64,000 nucleotides of DNA, taken from positions 42,272-106,271 of the forward strand of contig CAVTND010000015.1 of assembly GCA_963735955.1 (NCBI GenBank), read 5' to 3'. Made by a program: the position numbers and the translations under genes. The notes below the pieces were generated by a model. The model was not told where the DNA came from. It was given only the letters and a program-made list of their open reading frames with translations, and searched no databases. Of this stretch, positions 9,258-18,417 are shown one piece after another (positions within the stretch are counted from its first letter, which is position 1; each line of letters begins with the position of its first letter). This DNA comes from CAVTND01 sp963735955. Its GTDB lineage: Bacteria; Pseudomonadota; Gammaproteobacteria; Burkholderiales; Burkholderiaceae_F.

Positions 9258-10949
9258 TCAGGTCCGCGCAGCGTGACTGAGCTCCAGCACCGACCGCACC
9301 ATCGCCTCGGCAAGTTCCCGTTCGCCGACAAAAACTCTCGCCTTCATGTCCCTTTCCAGCAGCGCAGCTTCCTCTTGGTTGTGGCTGCGTACCAGTACCT
9401 GGATCTTCGGGTTCAATTGGCGCGCGGTGTCGATCATCTGTCGCACGCCGATTGACTCGGGCGTGGCGATGATCAGCACGCTGGCGCGCGCAATGTGCGC
9501 CTGCACCAGGACGGTCGGGTCGGCAGCGTCGCCCAGCACTGCCGGAATTCCGCGAGCACGCAGCACTTCGACAATCTCACGGTCCTGGTCCGCCACAACA
9601 TACGGAAGCGCGTGGCTGGCCAAGGCCTGTGCAATGTGCTGACCGACACGACCATGTCCGACCAGCACCACCTGTTCCGACAGGTACTTCGGCTCCACGG
9701 CGTCCGGCAGCGCTGCCAGCGGATCGTGCGGGCGTTCGAGCGAACGCGCGAGTTCGGAATGCTTGCGCAGCCATTTCTGCACTGGTTCGATGGCCGCAAA
9801 CAGCAGCGGGTTGACCGCAATCGAGATCAGCGCGCCGGCGAGAATCAGGCTCTGCCCCTCGATCGACAGCAGCCCCAGTGCCACGCCGAGTCCGGCGAGA
9901 ATGAAGGAGAACTCGCCGATTTGCGCCAGACTCGCCGAGACGGTCAAGGCGGTGTTGAGCGGATAGCGCAACAGCAGCACGAGCGCAGCGGCCGCCAGCG
10001 ATTTGCCGAACATGATGATCGCCACTACGGCCAGCACGCGCAGCGGCTCCTGGATCAGCACCATCGGGTCAAACAGCATTCCGACCGACACAAAGAACAG
10101 CACGGCGAACGCGTCGCGCAGCGGCAGCGATTCCTCGGCAGCGCGGTGGCTGAATTCCGACTCGCGCAGCACCATGCCAGCAAAGAAGGCGCCGAGCGCA
10201 AAGGAGACGCCGAACAGTTCGGCCGACGCGAAGGCGATCGACACCGCGGCGGCAATCACGCACAGGGTGAAGAGCTCGCGTGAACCGGTGCGCGTGACCT
10301 GCCAAAGCAGCCACGGAAAGAGCCGACGCCCGACCACCAGCATCAGAACGATGAACGCGCCAACGCGCAGCACGGTCCCGCCGAGCGCCTGCCAAAGACT
10401 GCCATCGTCGACGCCCTTGCCGCCGAGCACGCCCGCCAGCGGCGGCAGCAGCACGAGGACCAGCACCATCGCGAGGTCTTCGACCACCAGCCATCCGACG
10501 GCGATTTGGCCATTGATCGACTCGAGCACGCCGCGGCTCTCGAGGGAACGCAGCAGCACGACCGTGCTGGCCACCGACAGCGCCAGTCCGAACACCAGTC
10601 CGGCACCCAGGCTCCAGCCCCACAGGCTCGCCACGCCAACTCCGAGCGCCGTCGCCGCTCCCATCTGCACGACCGCGCCCGGCAATGCGATCCGTCGCAC
10701 CGCGAGCAGGTCATCGAGTGCGAAATGCAGCCCGACTCCGAACATCAGCAGCATGACGCCGATTTCGGCGAGCTGGCTGGCGATCTGCATGTCGGCCACG
10801 TACCCCGGAGTCGCGGGTCCGATCACGACACCGGCCAGCAGGTAGCCGATGATCGCAGGAAGGCGCAGGCGGGTCGCGACGAAACCGAATACCAGGGCAA
10901 GGCCGAGGGCGACCGCCAGCGTCGTGATCAGCGAGATTTCGTGCGGCAT
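9258..10949 (-). CDS. CPA2 monovalent cation:proton antiporter with C-terminal RCK/TrkA-N domain (YbaL/KefB-like)
   Basis: Inner-membrane K+ or Na+/H+ antiporter of 563 residues. Residues 1-390 form about 12-13 membrane segments of Na_H_exchanger type (GYLLAGVVIGP near the N-terminus, FFVSVGMLFDP, GEFSFILAG). Residues 415-540 form a Rossmann TrkA-N domain with the nucleotide motif VVLVGHGRVGQHIAQAL. This layout matches YbaL/RosB and KefB/C; no glutathione-specific feature is recognisable. It converges on the CoA-transferase gene and is separated by 62 bases. No partner quinone-reductase subunit such as KefF is adjacent. Confidence 0.9.
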   Translation of the reverse strand: MPHEISLITTLAVALGLALVFGFVATRLRLPAIIGYLLAGVVIGPATPGYVADMQIASQLAEIGVMLLMFGVGLHFALDDLLAVRRIALPGAVVQMGAATALGVGVASLWGWSLGAGLVFGLALSVASTVVLLRSLESRGVLESINGQIAVGWLVVEDLAMVLVLVLLPPLAGVLGGKGVDDGSLWQALGGTVLRVGAFIVLMLVVGRRLFPWLLWQVTRTGSRELFTLCVIAAAVSIAFASAELFGVSFALGAFFAGMVLRESEFSHRAAEESLPLRDAFAVLFFVSVGMLFDPMVLIQEPLRVLAVVAIIMFGKSLAAAALVLLLRYPLNTALTVSASLAQIGEFSFILAGLGVALGLLSIEGQSLILAGALISIAVNPLLFAAIEPVQKWLRKHSELARSLERPHDPLAALPDAVEPKYLSEQVVLVGHGRVGQHIAQALASHALPYVVADQDREIVEVLRARGIPAVLGDAADPTVLVQAHIARASVLIIATPESIGVRQMIDTARQLNPKIQVLVRSHNQEEAALLERDMKARVFVGERELAEAMVRSVLELSHAART

Positions 10950-11134
10950 GCATGGATCTTTCTGTAGGCGTCCTTCAAATCGCGCCTAAGCAATACCGGA
11001 AGTTGCGTGCGGCCGCAAACGAAGTCGGGCCCGGGATGCTCTCCTTGACCCGTAGTGCTGATCGCCTTGATCCGGATCTGGCGTTCTTGCCCGATGGCGA
11101 GCGATACTGCGCGCCTCGATAGGCGGAGCCGCTC

Positions 11135-11713
11135 ATGACTTTGCTGATCCTCGGTCTGATCCTGTTTCTCGGTCCGCATTCGGTGCGCGTCTTCGCCGAG
11201 GGTTGGCGCTCCGCGCAGATTGCGCGACGGGGAGAGAAGGCGTGGAAGGGTATCTACTCGGTGGTCTCGGTGATCGGCTTCGTGCTGATCATCTATGGCT
11301 ACGGACTGGCACGCGCCGACCCGATCGTGCTGTATTCGCCACCGATCTGGACCCGGCATCTGGCGGCCGTGCTGACCCTGCTCGCCTTCATCCTGTTCGT
11401 GGCCTCCAAGGTACCGGGCACACGTTTCAAGGCAGCGATTGGCCATCCGATGGTGGCCAGCGTCAAGGTCTGGGCCTTTGCGCACCTGATCTCCAACGGC
11501 ACCCTGGCCGATGTGCTGCTGTTCGGCAGTTTCCTGGGGTGGGCCGTGGTCGATTACATCGCGGCACGCCAGCGTGATCGCGCTGCGGGCACGGTGTACG
11601 TTGCGGGGCCGCTTTCGCGCGATATCGCCACTGTGCTGATCGGTACAGTACTTTGGGCCGTGTTCGCGTTCTGGCTGCACGGTCCGCTGATCGGCGTGCG
11701 GCCGATGGGATAA
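11135..11713 (+). CDS. NnrU family membrane protein
   Basis: Integral membrane protein of 192 residues with five or six hydrophobic segments. The N-terminal LILGLILFLGPHSVRVFAEGWR and the following GEKAWKGIYSVVSVIGFVLIIYGYG are typical of NnrU, a family linked to nitrite/nitric-oxide reduction in some alphaproteobacteria and related to isoprenoid-associated membrane proteins elsewhere. No denitrification gene lies nearby, so the role here is open. It starts at ATG 11135 with GGAG upstream, and the pirin gene follows four bases after the stop, suggesting one transcript. Confidence 0.85.
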   Translation: MTLLILGLILFLGPHSVRVFAEGWRSAQIARRGEKAWKGIYSVVSVIGFVLIIYGYGLARADPIVLYSPPIWTRHLAAVLTLLAFILFVASKVPGTRFKAAIGHPMVASVKVWAFAHLISNGTLADVLLFGSFLGWAVVDYIAARQRDRAAGTVYVAGPLSRDIATVLIGTVLWAVFAFWLHGPLIGVRPMG

Positions 11714-11717
11714 GTCC

Positions 11718-12572
11718 ATGACGCTGAGTTTGACTGCCCACACCAAGGAGTTGAGTCCGGGATTCTTCGTGCGGCGCGCCCTGCCGGCCGCAGCCCGCAA
11801 GAGCGTAGGACCGTTCGTCTTCTTCGATCACTTCGGGCCCGTCGAACTGGCGCCGGACCAGGCCTTCGATGTGCGGCCCCACCCGCACATCGGGCTGGCG
11901 ACGGTAACCTACCTGTATGAGGGCGCGATCATGCATCGCGACAGCCTCGGCAGCGCGCAGCGCATCGAGCCGGGCGCGATCAACTGGATGACGGCCGGCG
12001 GCGGCATCGTTCACTCCGAACGCACGCCGGACGAACTGCGTCATGTAGCGCGTCGCATGCATGGACTGCAGCTCTGGGCCGCGTTGCCCCTTGAACATGA
12101 GGAAGACGAACCCGCCTTTGTGCATACGCCGGCGGCGATGATTCCCGAGTTCAGAGGAAACGGTTTCCGTGCCCGGGTACTGATAGGCGCGGCGTTCGGC
12201 CAGGCGTCACCGGTGGCGGTGTTTGCGCCGACCCTTTATGTCGATCTCTCGCTCGAGGCCGGCGCGTCGGTTCAATTGCCGCCGGCTGCAGAGCGGGCGA
12301 TCTATCCGCTCGACGCTGCGGTGACACTCGACGGCGCGCCGGTGCCGCAAAACACAATGCTGGTGCTCGATGCCGGCACGCAGCCGCTCCTTCACGCACC
12401 CAGCGCTGCGCACATCGCGCTGATCGGCGGCGCGCCGCTCGATGGCCAGCGCATCATCTGGTGGAACTTTGTATCGTCCAGCCGCGCGCGCATCGAGCGT
12501 GCAAAGGCGGATTGGCAAGCCCAGTCGATCGGACAGGTGCCGGGCGAGACGGAATTCATTCCGCTGCCATAG
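11718..12572 (+). CDS. Pirin family protein
   Basis: Cytosolic bicupin of 284 residues. The N-terminal cupin has the metal-binding pattern HPHIGLATVTYLYEG with a later histidine in GGGIVHSER; the C-terminal pirin domain covers about residues 170-280. Bacterial pirins act as quercetinases or as modulators of metabolic enzymes; the sequence does not tell which. The FVFFDHFGPV segment and FDVRPHPH are standard. Four bases after the NnrU gene and probably co-transcribed with it. Confidence 0.9.
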   Translation: MTLSLTAHTKELSPGFFVRRALPAAARKSVGPFVFFDHFGPVELAPDQAFDVRPHPHIGLATVTYLYEGAIMHRDSLGSAQRIEPGAINWMTAGGGIVHSERTPDELRHVARRMHGLQLWAALPLEHEEDEPAFVHTPAAMIPEFRGNGFRARVLIGAAFGQASPVAVFAPTLYVDLSLEAGASVQLPPAAERAIYPLDAAVTLDGAPVPQNTMLVLDAGTQPLLHAPSAAHIALIGGAPLDGQRIIWWNFVSSSRARIERAKADWQAQSIGQVPGETEFIPLP

Positions 12573-12777
12573 CGCGCTGCCAACTTTTCAGAGCAGAGAC
12601 TGCCTTGCTTTCACCGCGCATTTCGCTCTTCTAGGCAGTTCCCTCCAAAGCACGACTCTGTAAGTCCATGTCGCGGCGGGTTATTGCTGCCGACGATCCT
12701 GCGCATCACAACATACGATTTGGCTATGCGGGGCCGCGCCACTACCTTTCATGGGTCACTTTGAAAGGACAAGCAAC

Positions 12778-13005
12778 ATGAACAGCACCCGTGAAAGCTC
12801 GAGCCGCCTCGCAAGCATGGCTGACGCGCTCGACGGCGTGAACCTGAGCGCCTATGACCGTGCCGAGGCGAAAGCGCAGATGCGCAGTGCCGAAGCGATG
12901 ATCGACGCTGCCGAGCAGATCGTTCGCGCCGTCCGCAATGCGCTGATCTGGATCAGCGTGAAGAACACCGCCTGGCGCCGGAATTCGGTAACACATGGCG
13001 CATAG
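12778..13005 (+). CDS. Small hypothetical protein (75 aa), helical
   Basis: Starts at ATG 12778 with GAAAGGA eight bases upstream. The middle of the protein (about residues 22-58) is a likely amphipathic helix ending in a short hydrophobic stretch (VRNALIWISV). No family recognised. It stands alone between the pirin gene and the ohr gene, with about 200 bases of non-coding DNA upstream and 286 downstream where I see no other gene. The ribosome-binding site and codon use make it plausible, not certain. Confidence 0.5.
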   Translation: MNSTRESSSRLASMADALDGVNLSAYDRAEAKAQMRSAEAMIDAAEQIVRAVRNALIWISVKNTAWRRNSVTHGA

Positions 13006-13291
13006 GGCAGGCGACGGAGCTACTGCTCACGCTCTGTTTCAAGCAGACTCGATCGGTCGCGCGATCGTGATCGCGGTTTCAATCCTTGCCAGCGCCGGCT
13101 CATCGGTCGCGGGCGGCCACCGAAGACGCCCCATCGGCTCAAACCGGCGCCTAGCGACGAAGCTCCAGCGCGGCCGCCAGCGGGGCGCCTTCTTTCGCGA
13201 CCGGAGCGGTGAAGCGAGAAGAACCGGCCATGATGTGAATCAGCGCCAATGCTGGCTTCGCCAGACTCCGAGCGCCCGAGCCAAACGCACT

Positions 13292-13726
13292 CTAGGCAAG
13301 CACCGTCTTCAGTGAGACCTCGATGTTGTTGCGGGTGGCGTTGGAATATGGACAGACCTGGTGCGCTGCCTGCACGAGCTTCTCGGCATCGTCCGGTGAC
13401 AGGCCGCCGATCGAGGCAGTGAGATCAACCTTGAGGCCGAAGCCGCCTTCACTGCGGTTGCCGATGCCAACCGCGCAGTCGATCGAAATGCTGGCGGGCC
13501 GCAGCTTCAGCACATTGCGCGCGACATAGTCGCAGGCGCCGCCGAAGCAGGCTGCGTACCCAGCAGCGAACAGATCTTCGGGCGTCGTGGTGCCGGGCTT
13601 ACCCGGCCCGCCCATTGCCTTGGGCACCGACAATTCCACATCGACAGTGCCATCGGTATTGCGTGTCCGGCCGTTGCGGCCGCCGGCGGCAACCGCGTGG
13701 GTGGTGTACAGAACGTTCAGCGCCAT
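13292..13726 (-). CDS. ohr: Organic hydroperoxide resistance protein (Ohr/OsmC family)
   Basis: Thiol peroxidase of 144 residues that reduces organic hydroperoxides. The two catalytic cysteines are present: Cys60 in YAACFGGA and Cys125 in QVCPYSNATRNN, the spacing expected for Ohr and not OsmC. Start ATG 13726 (MALNVLYTTH) has GGAG upstream; an upstream TTG in frame is less likely. No adjacent OhrR repressor gene is present. Divergent from the TIR gene with about 185 bases between them. Confidence 0.92.
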   Translation of the reverse strand: MALNVLYTTHAVAAGGRNGRTRNTDGTVDVELSVPKAMGGPGKPGTTTPEDLFAAGYAACFGGACDYVARNVLKLRPASISIDCAVGIGNRSEGGFGLKVDLTASIGGLSPDDAEKLVQAAHQVCPYSNATRNNIEVSLKTVLA

Positions 13727-13910
13727 GTGCTCTCCTTTGGAGTCGGCTTGGGAGTGCAAGTCTTTCCGTCCTGGGCGTGGTGGTCAAGAGCCCGCCGCCG
13801 CCAATGCACGTCAATGCCCGGTCAATCCCGATTCTTCACTCGCATGCCTCCACCGCGGCTGCGATACTTGAAGCCGCGAGAGCACCGCGCTACTGGCTAC
13901 GGGGGACCCC

Positions 13911-14963
13911 ATGGGCAACGGCATCTTCATTTCGTATCGCCGCTCGGACACGGAAGGCGAAGCCAGTCGCCTGGCCGAAGACCTGCGCGACCGGCTCGAG
14001 GACGTGCAGATTTTTCGCGACGTCGAGACCATCGCGCCGGGTGAGGACTTCGTCGAAGCGCTAGGGCGCGCGCTCGGTGATTGCGCCGTGATGCTGGTGA
14101 TGATCGGACCGACCTGGCTTGATGCGCGCGACGAGGACGGCAAGCGCCGTCTCGATGACCCGAAGGATTGGGTGCGGCTCGAAGTGGCACGTGCGCTGGC
14201 GCAGAAAGTCAGGGCGATTCCGATCACCTGTCGCGGTGCGACAGAGCCCAAGGCGGCGGCCTTGCCGGCCGACATTCAGCCGCTGTGCACCAAGCAGGCC
14301 GTTGAGATCGACAACAATCGCTGGCGCTATGACGTCGACCGGCTGATCGACCGCCTGGTGCAGATCGAGGGCCTGCGCCGCCGGCCCAGGCCGGAGCCGG
14401 TGCCGGGACCATCGCCGCGACCCTCACCTTTGCCGCCGCCTGTGAAGTCCTCCGGACTCGGCAAGGGGTTGCTGATCGGCGGCGCGATCACCTTTTTCGC
14501 CTTGATCTTCATCGGCGTTTTGATCAACGAATCGGAAAAGGGTGGCTCGGCCGCACCGCCACCGGGCAGCGACCCGTACTCGCTGACGCAGTCGACCGAG
14601 CCGGAGCCGAGAGCCGCAGCCAAGACTGTGATCACGCCGGCGCCCGCGCCGGTGCCAGCGCCGACGGTGCAGCGTCAGCAGCCAGCCGCCCTCAACGGCA
14701 TCTGGCGCTCGCGCGACGGCGAGGTCTACAACTTCGAGCAGCGCGGCAACGAAATCGCGATGACCCTGCAGATGGCGAGCGGAATCGTCGGTGTCGGTCA
14801 AGGTGTGCTCAACGGATCGATGCTGCAACTGGTGATCGCAGTGCCCGCCGGCAACACCCAGATACAGGCGAACTGCGCGCTGCAGGCCGCCCCCGACTGG
14901 CGCAGCTTCAACGGACTGTGCGCGGGGCCGGCGGGTCAATATGCAGTAAGCATCTTTCGCTGA
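13911..14963 (+). CDS. TIR-domain protein with transmembrane anchor and extracytoplasmic C-terminal domain
   Basis: Protein of 350 residues. Residues 4-135 form a bacterial TIR domain: FISYRRSD at the first strand, IFRDVETIAPGEDF, an MIGPTWL strand, and WVRLEVARAL, whose Glu91 sits where NADase TIR domains have their catalytic glutamate. A proline-rich linker (about 155-180) leads to one membrane helix (about 185-207), then a second low-complexity linker with proline/alanine repeats, then a C-terminal domain (about 255-350) that I do not recognise and that has two cysteines near its end. The topology puts TIR in the cytosol and the unknown domain outside. It could be a signal-coupled NADase or a scaffold. 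A single gene with no obvious defence partners. Confidence 0.8.
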   Translation: MGNGIFISYRRSDTEGEASRLAEDLRDRLEDVQIFRDVETIAPGEDFVEALGRALGDCAVMLVMIGPTWLDARDEDGKRRLDDPKDWVRLEVARALAQKVRAIPITCRGATEPKAAALPADIQPLCTKQAVEIDNNRWRYDVDRLIDRLVQIEGLRRRPRPEPVPGPSPRPSPLPPPVKSSGLGKGLLIGGAITFFALIFIGVLINESEKGGSAAPPPGSDPYSLTQSTEPEPRAAAKTVITPAPAPVPAPTVQRQQPAALNGIWRSRDGEVYNFEQRGNEIAMTLQMASGIVGVGQGVLNGSMLQLVIAVPAGNTQIQANCALQAAPDWRSFNGLCAGPAGQYAVSIFR

Positions 14964-15056
14964 GCGGGCAGCGGCACGCGGGCGGAGCCGACCGGGGACC
15001 GCGGTACGCAGCCACATCCTCGATTGGCGCGCCCCACAATGGGCCGCACGCGCAGC

Positions 15057-15608
15057 TCAGGCGATTGGCACACCCGTACCCAGCGTGACCTCGACCGGCA
15101 GCTTCCACACCGGCGTGGTCTTTTCCTTGAGCTTCACATCCTTGTACATCAGTCGGGCAATGGCAGAGGCCTCGCCGGGTGCAAAACCGCGCAGTCGGGC
15201 ATCGACGATCGAAAGCCGCACGCTGTTGAATTTGGCGGTCACTTCGAGCGTGAGCCTGATCTCGGGCAGTGCTTGATCGGCCACGTAAAGCGTAAGCACC
15301 GGCTCGCAGCTATGAGTGAATTCCTGACTGCCGAGCGCCACCAGTGTCGGCTGGCCCGGAGTCGCCTTGCTGCGTGCCGCTGCGTCACGCACAGCGGCCA
15401 CCTTGATCCAGGCTTGCGCGAGCAGCTTGTAGACATCGACATCCATTGCCTTGTTCAACTCCTGCGCCGCGATGCTGGCGGCAAAGCCTCCGAGATGCCC
15501 GATCGCCTGCGTGATCTCGTTGTCACCGCCCCCGTGCTCCTCGAGCGCGCGCTCGACATCTTCCTTTGAGAGGTCGATCAGACTGCGCAAACTTGCGGTG
15601 CCGCTCAT
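15057..15608 (-). CDS. Hypothetical protein (183 aa) downstream of the PASTA gene
   Basis: No family recognised. The N-terminal 70 residues are helical and acidic (LIDLSKEDVERALEEHGGGDNEITQ); the C-terminal half alternates strands and ends in a valine-rich stretch. No signal peptide or membrane segment is visible. The start ATG 15608 overlaps the TGA of a repeat-derived small reading frame (ATGA), and GGGAG inside the repeat provides the ribosome-binding site. Before the repeat arrived the gene was probably coupled directly to the PASTA gene upstream, so the two proteins may work together. Confidence 0.65.
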   Translation of the reverse strand: MSGTASLRSLIDLSKEDVERALEEHGGGDNEITQAIGHLGGFAASIAAQELNKAMDVDVYKLLAQAWIKVAAVRDAAARSKATPGQPTLVALGSQEFTHSCEPVLTLYVADQALPEIRLTLEVTAKFNSVRLSIVDARLRGFAPGEASAIARLMYKDVKLKEKTTPVWKLPVEVTLGTGVPIA

Positions 15609-15904
15609 GGTTGCTCCCTCGCGCTGCGCGCGGTCCCTCCGCGAGGGACGTCGCCCGCCTTCGGGCGGCCGTGCGGCGGGCTAGGTTGCTCCCTCGCGCT
15701 GCGCGCGGTCCCTCCGCGAGGGACGTCGCCCGCCTTCGGGCGGCCGTGCGGCGGGCTAGGTTGCTCCCTCGCGCTGCGCGCGGTCCCTCCGCGAGGGACG
15801 TCGCCCGCCTTCGGGCTGAGGCCGGACACAGACAGTCCCTGCGGACTGTCTGTCGCCTGCCGAAGGCCAGCGGCCTCCGGCCACTGGCCGTGCTGCGGGC
15901 TCAT
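15605..15904 (-). repeat. Palindromic element amplified in tandem and open as a 99-codon frame linking two genes
   Basis: Between the PASTA stop and the start of the 183-aa gene lies a GC-rich element. Its leftmost 208 bases (15609-15816) are about 2.8 copies of a 75-base unit with two internal inverted repeats (CCCTCGC/GCGAGGG and GCCCGCC/GGCGGGC). The whole element reads as one frame from an ATG at 15904 that overlaps the upstream stop to a TGA at 15605-15607 that overlaps the downstream start. The repeated peptide contains RPKAGDVPRGGTARSAREQP. A single relative occurs at 26478-26558. The peptide is probably not functional; the frame may only preserve translational coupling. Confidence 0.8.
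15828..15853. other. Strong hairpin inside the palindromic element
   Basis: Perfect 11-base stem (acagacagtcc / ggactgtctgt) with a four-base loop. It lies between the tandem units and the PASTA stop. There is no T-run on either side, so it is not a classical terminator; it could slow ribosomes or nucleases in the PASTA/183-aa transcript. Confidence 0.6.
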
Positions 15905-17188
15905 CGGCTGTCTCCATTCTTGAGCTTCCCGTTGTCGAGTTTCACTTCAGCCGTGCTGTTCTCGATGCGCGCGGCGACGCGCACGTTCGGGCCGCTGGAA
16001 ATGGCGCCGTCGACGCGCGACTGGCCCGCCTCAGCCAGGCTAGCCACGACTCGCACCGGAGGCGCGGGGGCAGCCGCGGGTTCGGCGGTCTCAACAGCCG
16101 TTGGCTCGGCCGTTGAGGCGACGGGCGCAGGCCGGCGCCGCACCCACCAAATGCCAAGCGCCGCCATCAGCAGGAACAGAGTCGCAGCCCGCGAGGTACC
16201 ACGAGGTCGGCGGCCGGACTTCGAGCTGTACCGCCGCGCCACGCTGAACCACGGTGCGCGGCGCCGGCGTTTGCGACTTGATGACGGCATCCGCATGGTC
16301 AGGCCAGGTTCGCACCGACACCGGCAGTCCGGCATCGCGCAGTGTGATCCGCGCAGCGCCGAGCCTGACTCCCTGCAGGTCGGGCACGATGACGAGGCTG
16401 CCATCGGAAACATTGAGTCGCACGCGCGCGCCGACCGCGACGCGCACGCCCGGTGCCGGGTCCTGTTCGACCACCGCACCTTTCAGCTCGCCGCTCTGGA
16501 CCTCGACGTGCTCGGCAGTGAAGCGGGCGAGGCGCCGCATCGCTTCCGCAAGGGACTCTCCGCGCACATCGGGCACGGCAATGCCGCTGGAGACGATCAG
16601 CGTCACGCTGCCGCCGCGCACTACTTCGCTGCCTTCGGGCGGCTCCTGCAATGCCACCGTGCCCGGCGCCTCGTCGGAGGATTGCTCCTTGATTTCGGCC
16701 GCCAGTCCATTGGCACTCAGACGTGTACGCGCATCCGCCAGCATGCGATTCCGCACTGGCGGCACCAGAACGCGCGAGCCGTCGGAGACATCGATTCGCA
16801 CCGTCGAGCCCCCCGGGCGCTGCGCCGGCGGCAGCGGATCCTGATCGATGACCTCGCCGGCCTTACGCACGCTCGGCACTTCGCGCCGCTCGACGCGGAA
16901 GGCGCGCAGGCGCTCCACCGCCTCCGTCGCCGACGTGCCGATCACCGCCGGGACCGCCACACTGGCAGGGACTGCGGCGCGGCGCCCACCCGGCGTAGCC
17001 GCGCGCGCCGGCGGATCGACACAGCGGCCATATTGACGCGCAATCGACTGCTCACCGAGCGGCAGCGTATTGCAGTAGGGAAGCTGAGCCAGTGCCGCGG
17101 TGGTCGTGAGCGCGAGGCTTGCCATAACGGCGGCGAAGCGAAGCACAGCGATCGAATTTCTGCGAGGCATGCAATGGTCGCGCGTCAT
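15901..17188 (-). CDS. Exported PASTA-repeat protein with C-terminal membrane segment (one frameshift)
   Basis: Signal peptide (about residues 14-35, ending TAALAQ) followed by four PASTA-like repeats between about residues 75 and 340, each with the VPxVxG...A...L...G...V pattern and closing VxLxVSDG. The reading frame changes at about 16205-16230; the second frame continues with a membrane segment (TLFLLMAALGIWWV) and a proline/alanine-rich tail of about 75 residues ending at 15901. PASTA repeats usually bind muropeptides or act as spacers on Ser/Thr kinases and penicillin-binding proteins; no kinase or transpeptidase domain is present. Nineteen bases downstream of the aldo/keto reductase gene on the same strand. 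Start could also be the ATG at 17170. Confidence 0.7.
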
Positions 17189-17206
17189 GAAGTCCGGCGC
17201 CTGGCG

Positions 17207-18190
17207 TCAGTCGAACTTGCCGCCAACCGCGGCGTCGATCTTGCTCAGCACTTCGGGCGACAGTTTCGGCAGGACTTCGAGCGCCTTCATGTTTTCCTTG
17301 ATTTGCTCGACGCGCGTCGCGCCGGTGATCACGGTACTGACGTGCCGGTTCGCGAGGCACCAGGCCAGCGCAAGCTGCGCCAGGGTGCAGCCGAGCTCCG
17401 CCGCTACCGCCTCGAGCTTGCCGACGATGGCGTTCTTCGCCGGATCGGTCAGGCTCTCGCGCAGAAACGCATAGCTCTCGAGTGCGCCGCGCGAACCGGC
17501 CGGAATACCCTGCCGGTATTTGCCCGAAAGCAGACCGGAGGCGAGCGGACTCCAGGTCGTCAGCCCAAGGCCGATGTCCTCGTAGAGCCGCTTGTATTCC
17601 TGTTCGACCCGCTTGCGGTGCAGCAGGTTGTACTGCGGCTGCTCCATCACCGGCTTGTGCAGGTTGCGCCGGTCGGCGATGTCCCAGGCAGTGCGGATCT
17701 CGTCCGCGCTCCATTCGCTGGTACCCCAGTACAGCGCCTTGCCGCGCTCGATCATGTCGTGCATCGCCCACACCGTCTCTTCAATCGGTGTCGCCGGATC
17801 CGATCGATGGCAATAGACGAGATCGATGTGATCGAGTTGCAGCCGCTCGAGCGAACCATCGATCGCCTGCAGCAGGTACTTTCGGTTCAGCGTGTTGCGT
17901 TCATTCGGAAACTCGCCCTTGCCGGAGGCCATGCCCCAGAAGAACTTGGTCGAGACCACGAACTTCAGGCGCGGCCAGCCGAGTTCCTTCAGCACCGTGC
18001 CCATGATCTGTTCGCTGGCGCCGCGCGCATAGATCTCGGCGTTGTCGAAAAAATTCACGCCGGCGTCGAACGCCGCCGCCATCAGTTCGCGGGCCGCGCG
18101 AGTGTCGACCTGGTTGCCGTACGTCACCCAGGAGCCGAACGAAAGCTCGGAGACCTTGAGGCCGGATCGGCCAAGACAGCGGTAGTTCAT
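17207..18190 (-). CDS. Aldo/keto reductase, Kv-beta-like
   Basis: NADPH-dependent TIM-barrel reductase of 327 residues acting on aldehydes or ketones. The catalytic tetrad can be read: Asp and Tyr in FDNAEIYARG, Lys in VSTKFFWG, His in LVYCHRSDP. The segment FFWGMASGKGEFPNERN and the C-terminal TRVEQIKENMKAL place it with Kv-beta/YghZ-like members. ATG 18190 (MNYRCLGRSG) fits the family start; longer starts add unrelated residues. The PASTA gene follows 19 bases downstream. Divergent from the rhodanese gene. Confidence 0.92.
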   Translation of the reverse strand: MNYRCLGRSGLKVSELSFGSWVTYGNQVDTRAARELMAAAFDAGVNFFDNAEIYARGASEQIMGTVLKELGWPRLKFVVSTKFFWGMASGKGEFPNERNTLNRKYLLQAIDGSLERLQLDHIDLVYCHRSDPATPIEETVWAMHDMIERGKALYWGTSEWSADEIRTAWDIADRRNLHKPVMEQPQYNLLHRKRVEQEYKRLYEDIGLGLTTWSPLASGLLSGKYRQGIPAGSRGALESYAFLRESLTDPAKNAIVGKLEAVAAELGCTLAQLALAWCLANRHVSTVITGATRVEQIKENMKALEVLPKLSPEVLSKIDAAVGGKFD

Positions 18191-18417
18191 CGTGAGCGAA
18201 TTTCCTGTCTGGGGTGCCGCAGTGTAGTGGCGTCTCACACCTCCGATGCAGCCGGTCCCATGTGCTTGGGTCATCCCCGTCGGCCGCTCGGTGGATCACG
18301 CATTGAGATACTGCGGTTCATATCTTCATGCGAAATCCAGTGCTGCAAGCGCCTGGGCTTGGGGCACACTGCATGGTGCGACTGGTGCGCCTTCAGCGAT
18401 GCTCGCCGCGCGATTTG

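Noticed and set aside
13006..13291. Possible 106-codon gene on the plus strand between the small helical gene and ohr
   Set aside because: No ribosome-binding site, no motif, and composition typical of non-coding G/C-rich DNA.
15609..15816. CRISPR-like array
   Set aside because: The copies are directly adjacent without unique spacers and contain inverted repeats; it is a tandem palindromic element and no cas genes are present.
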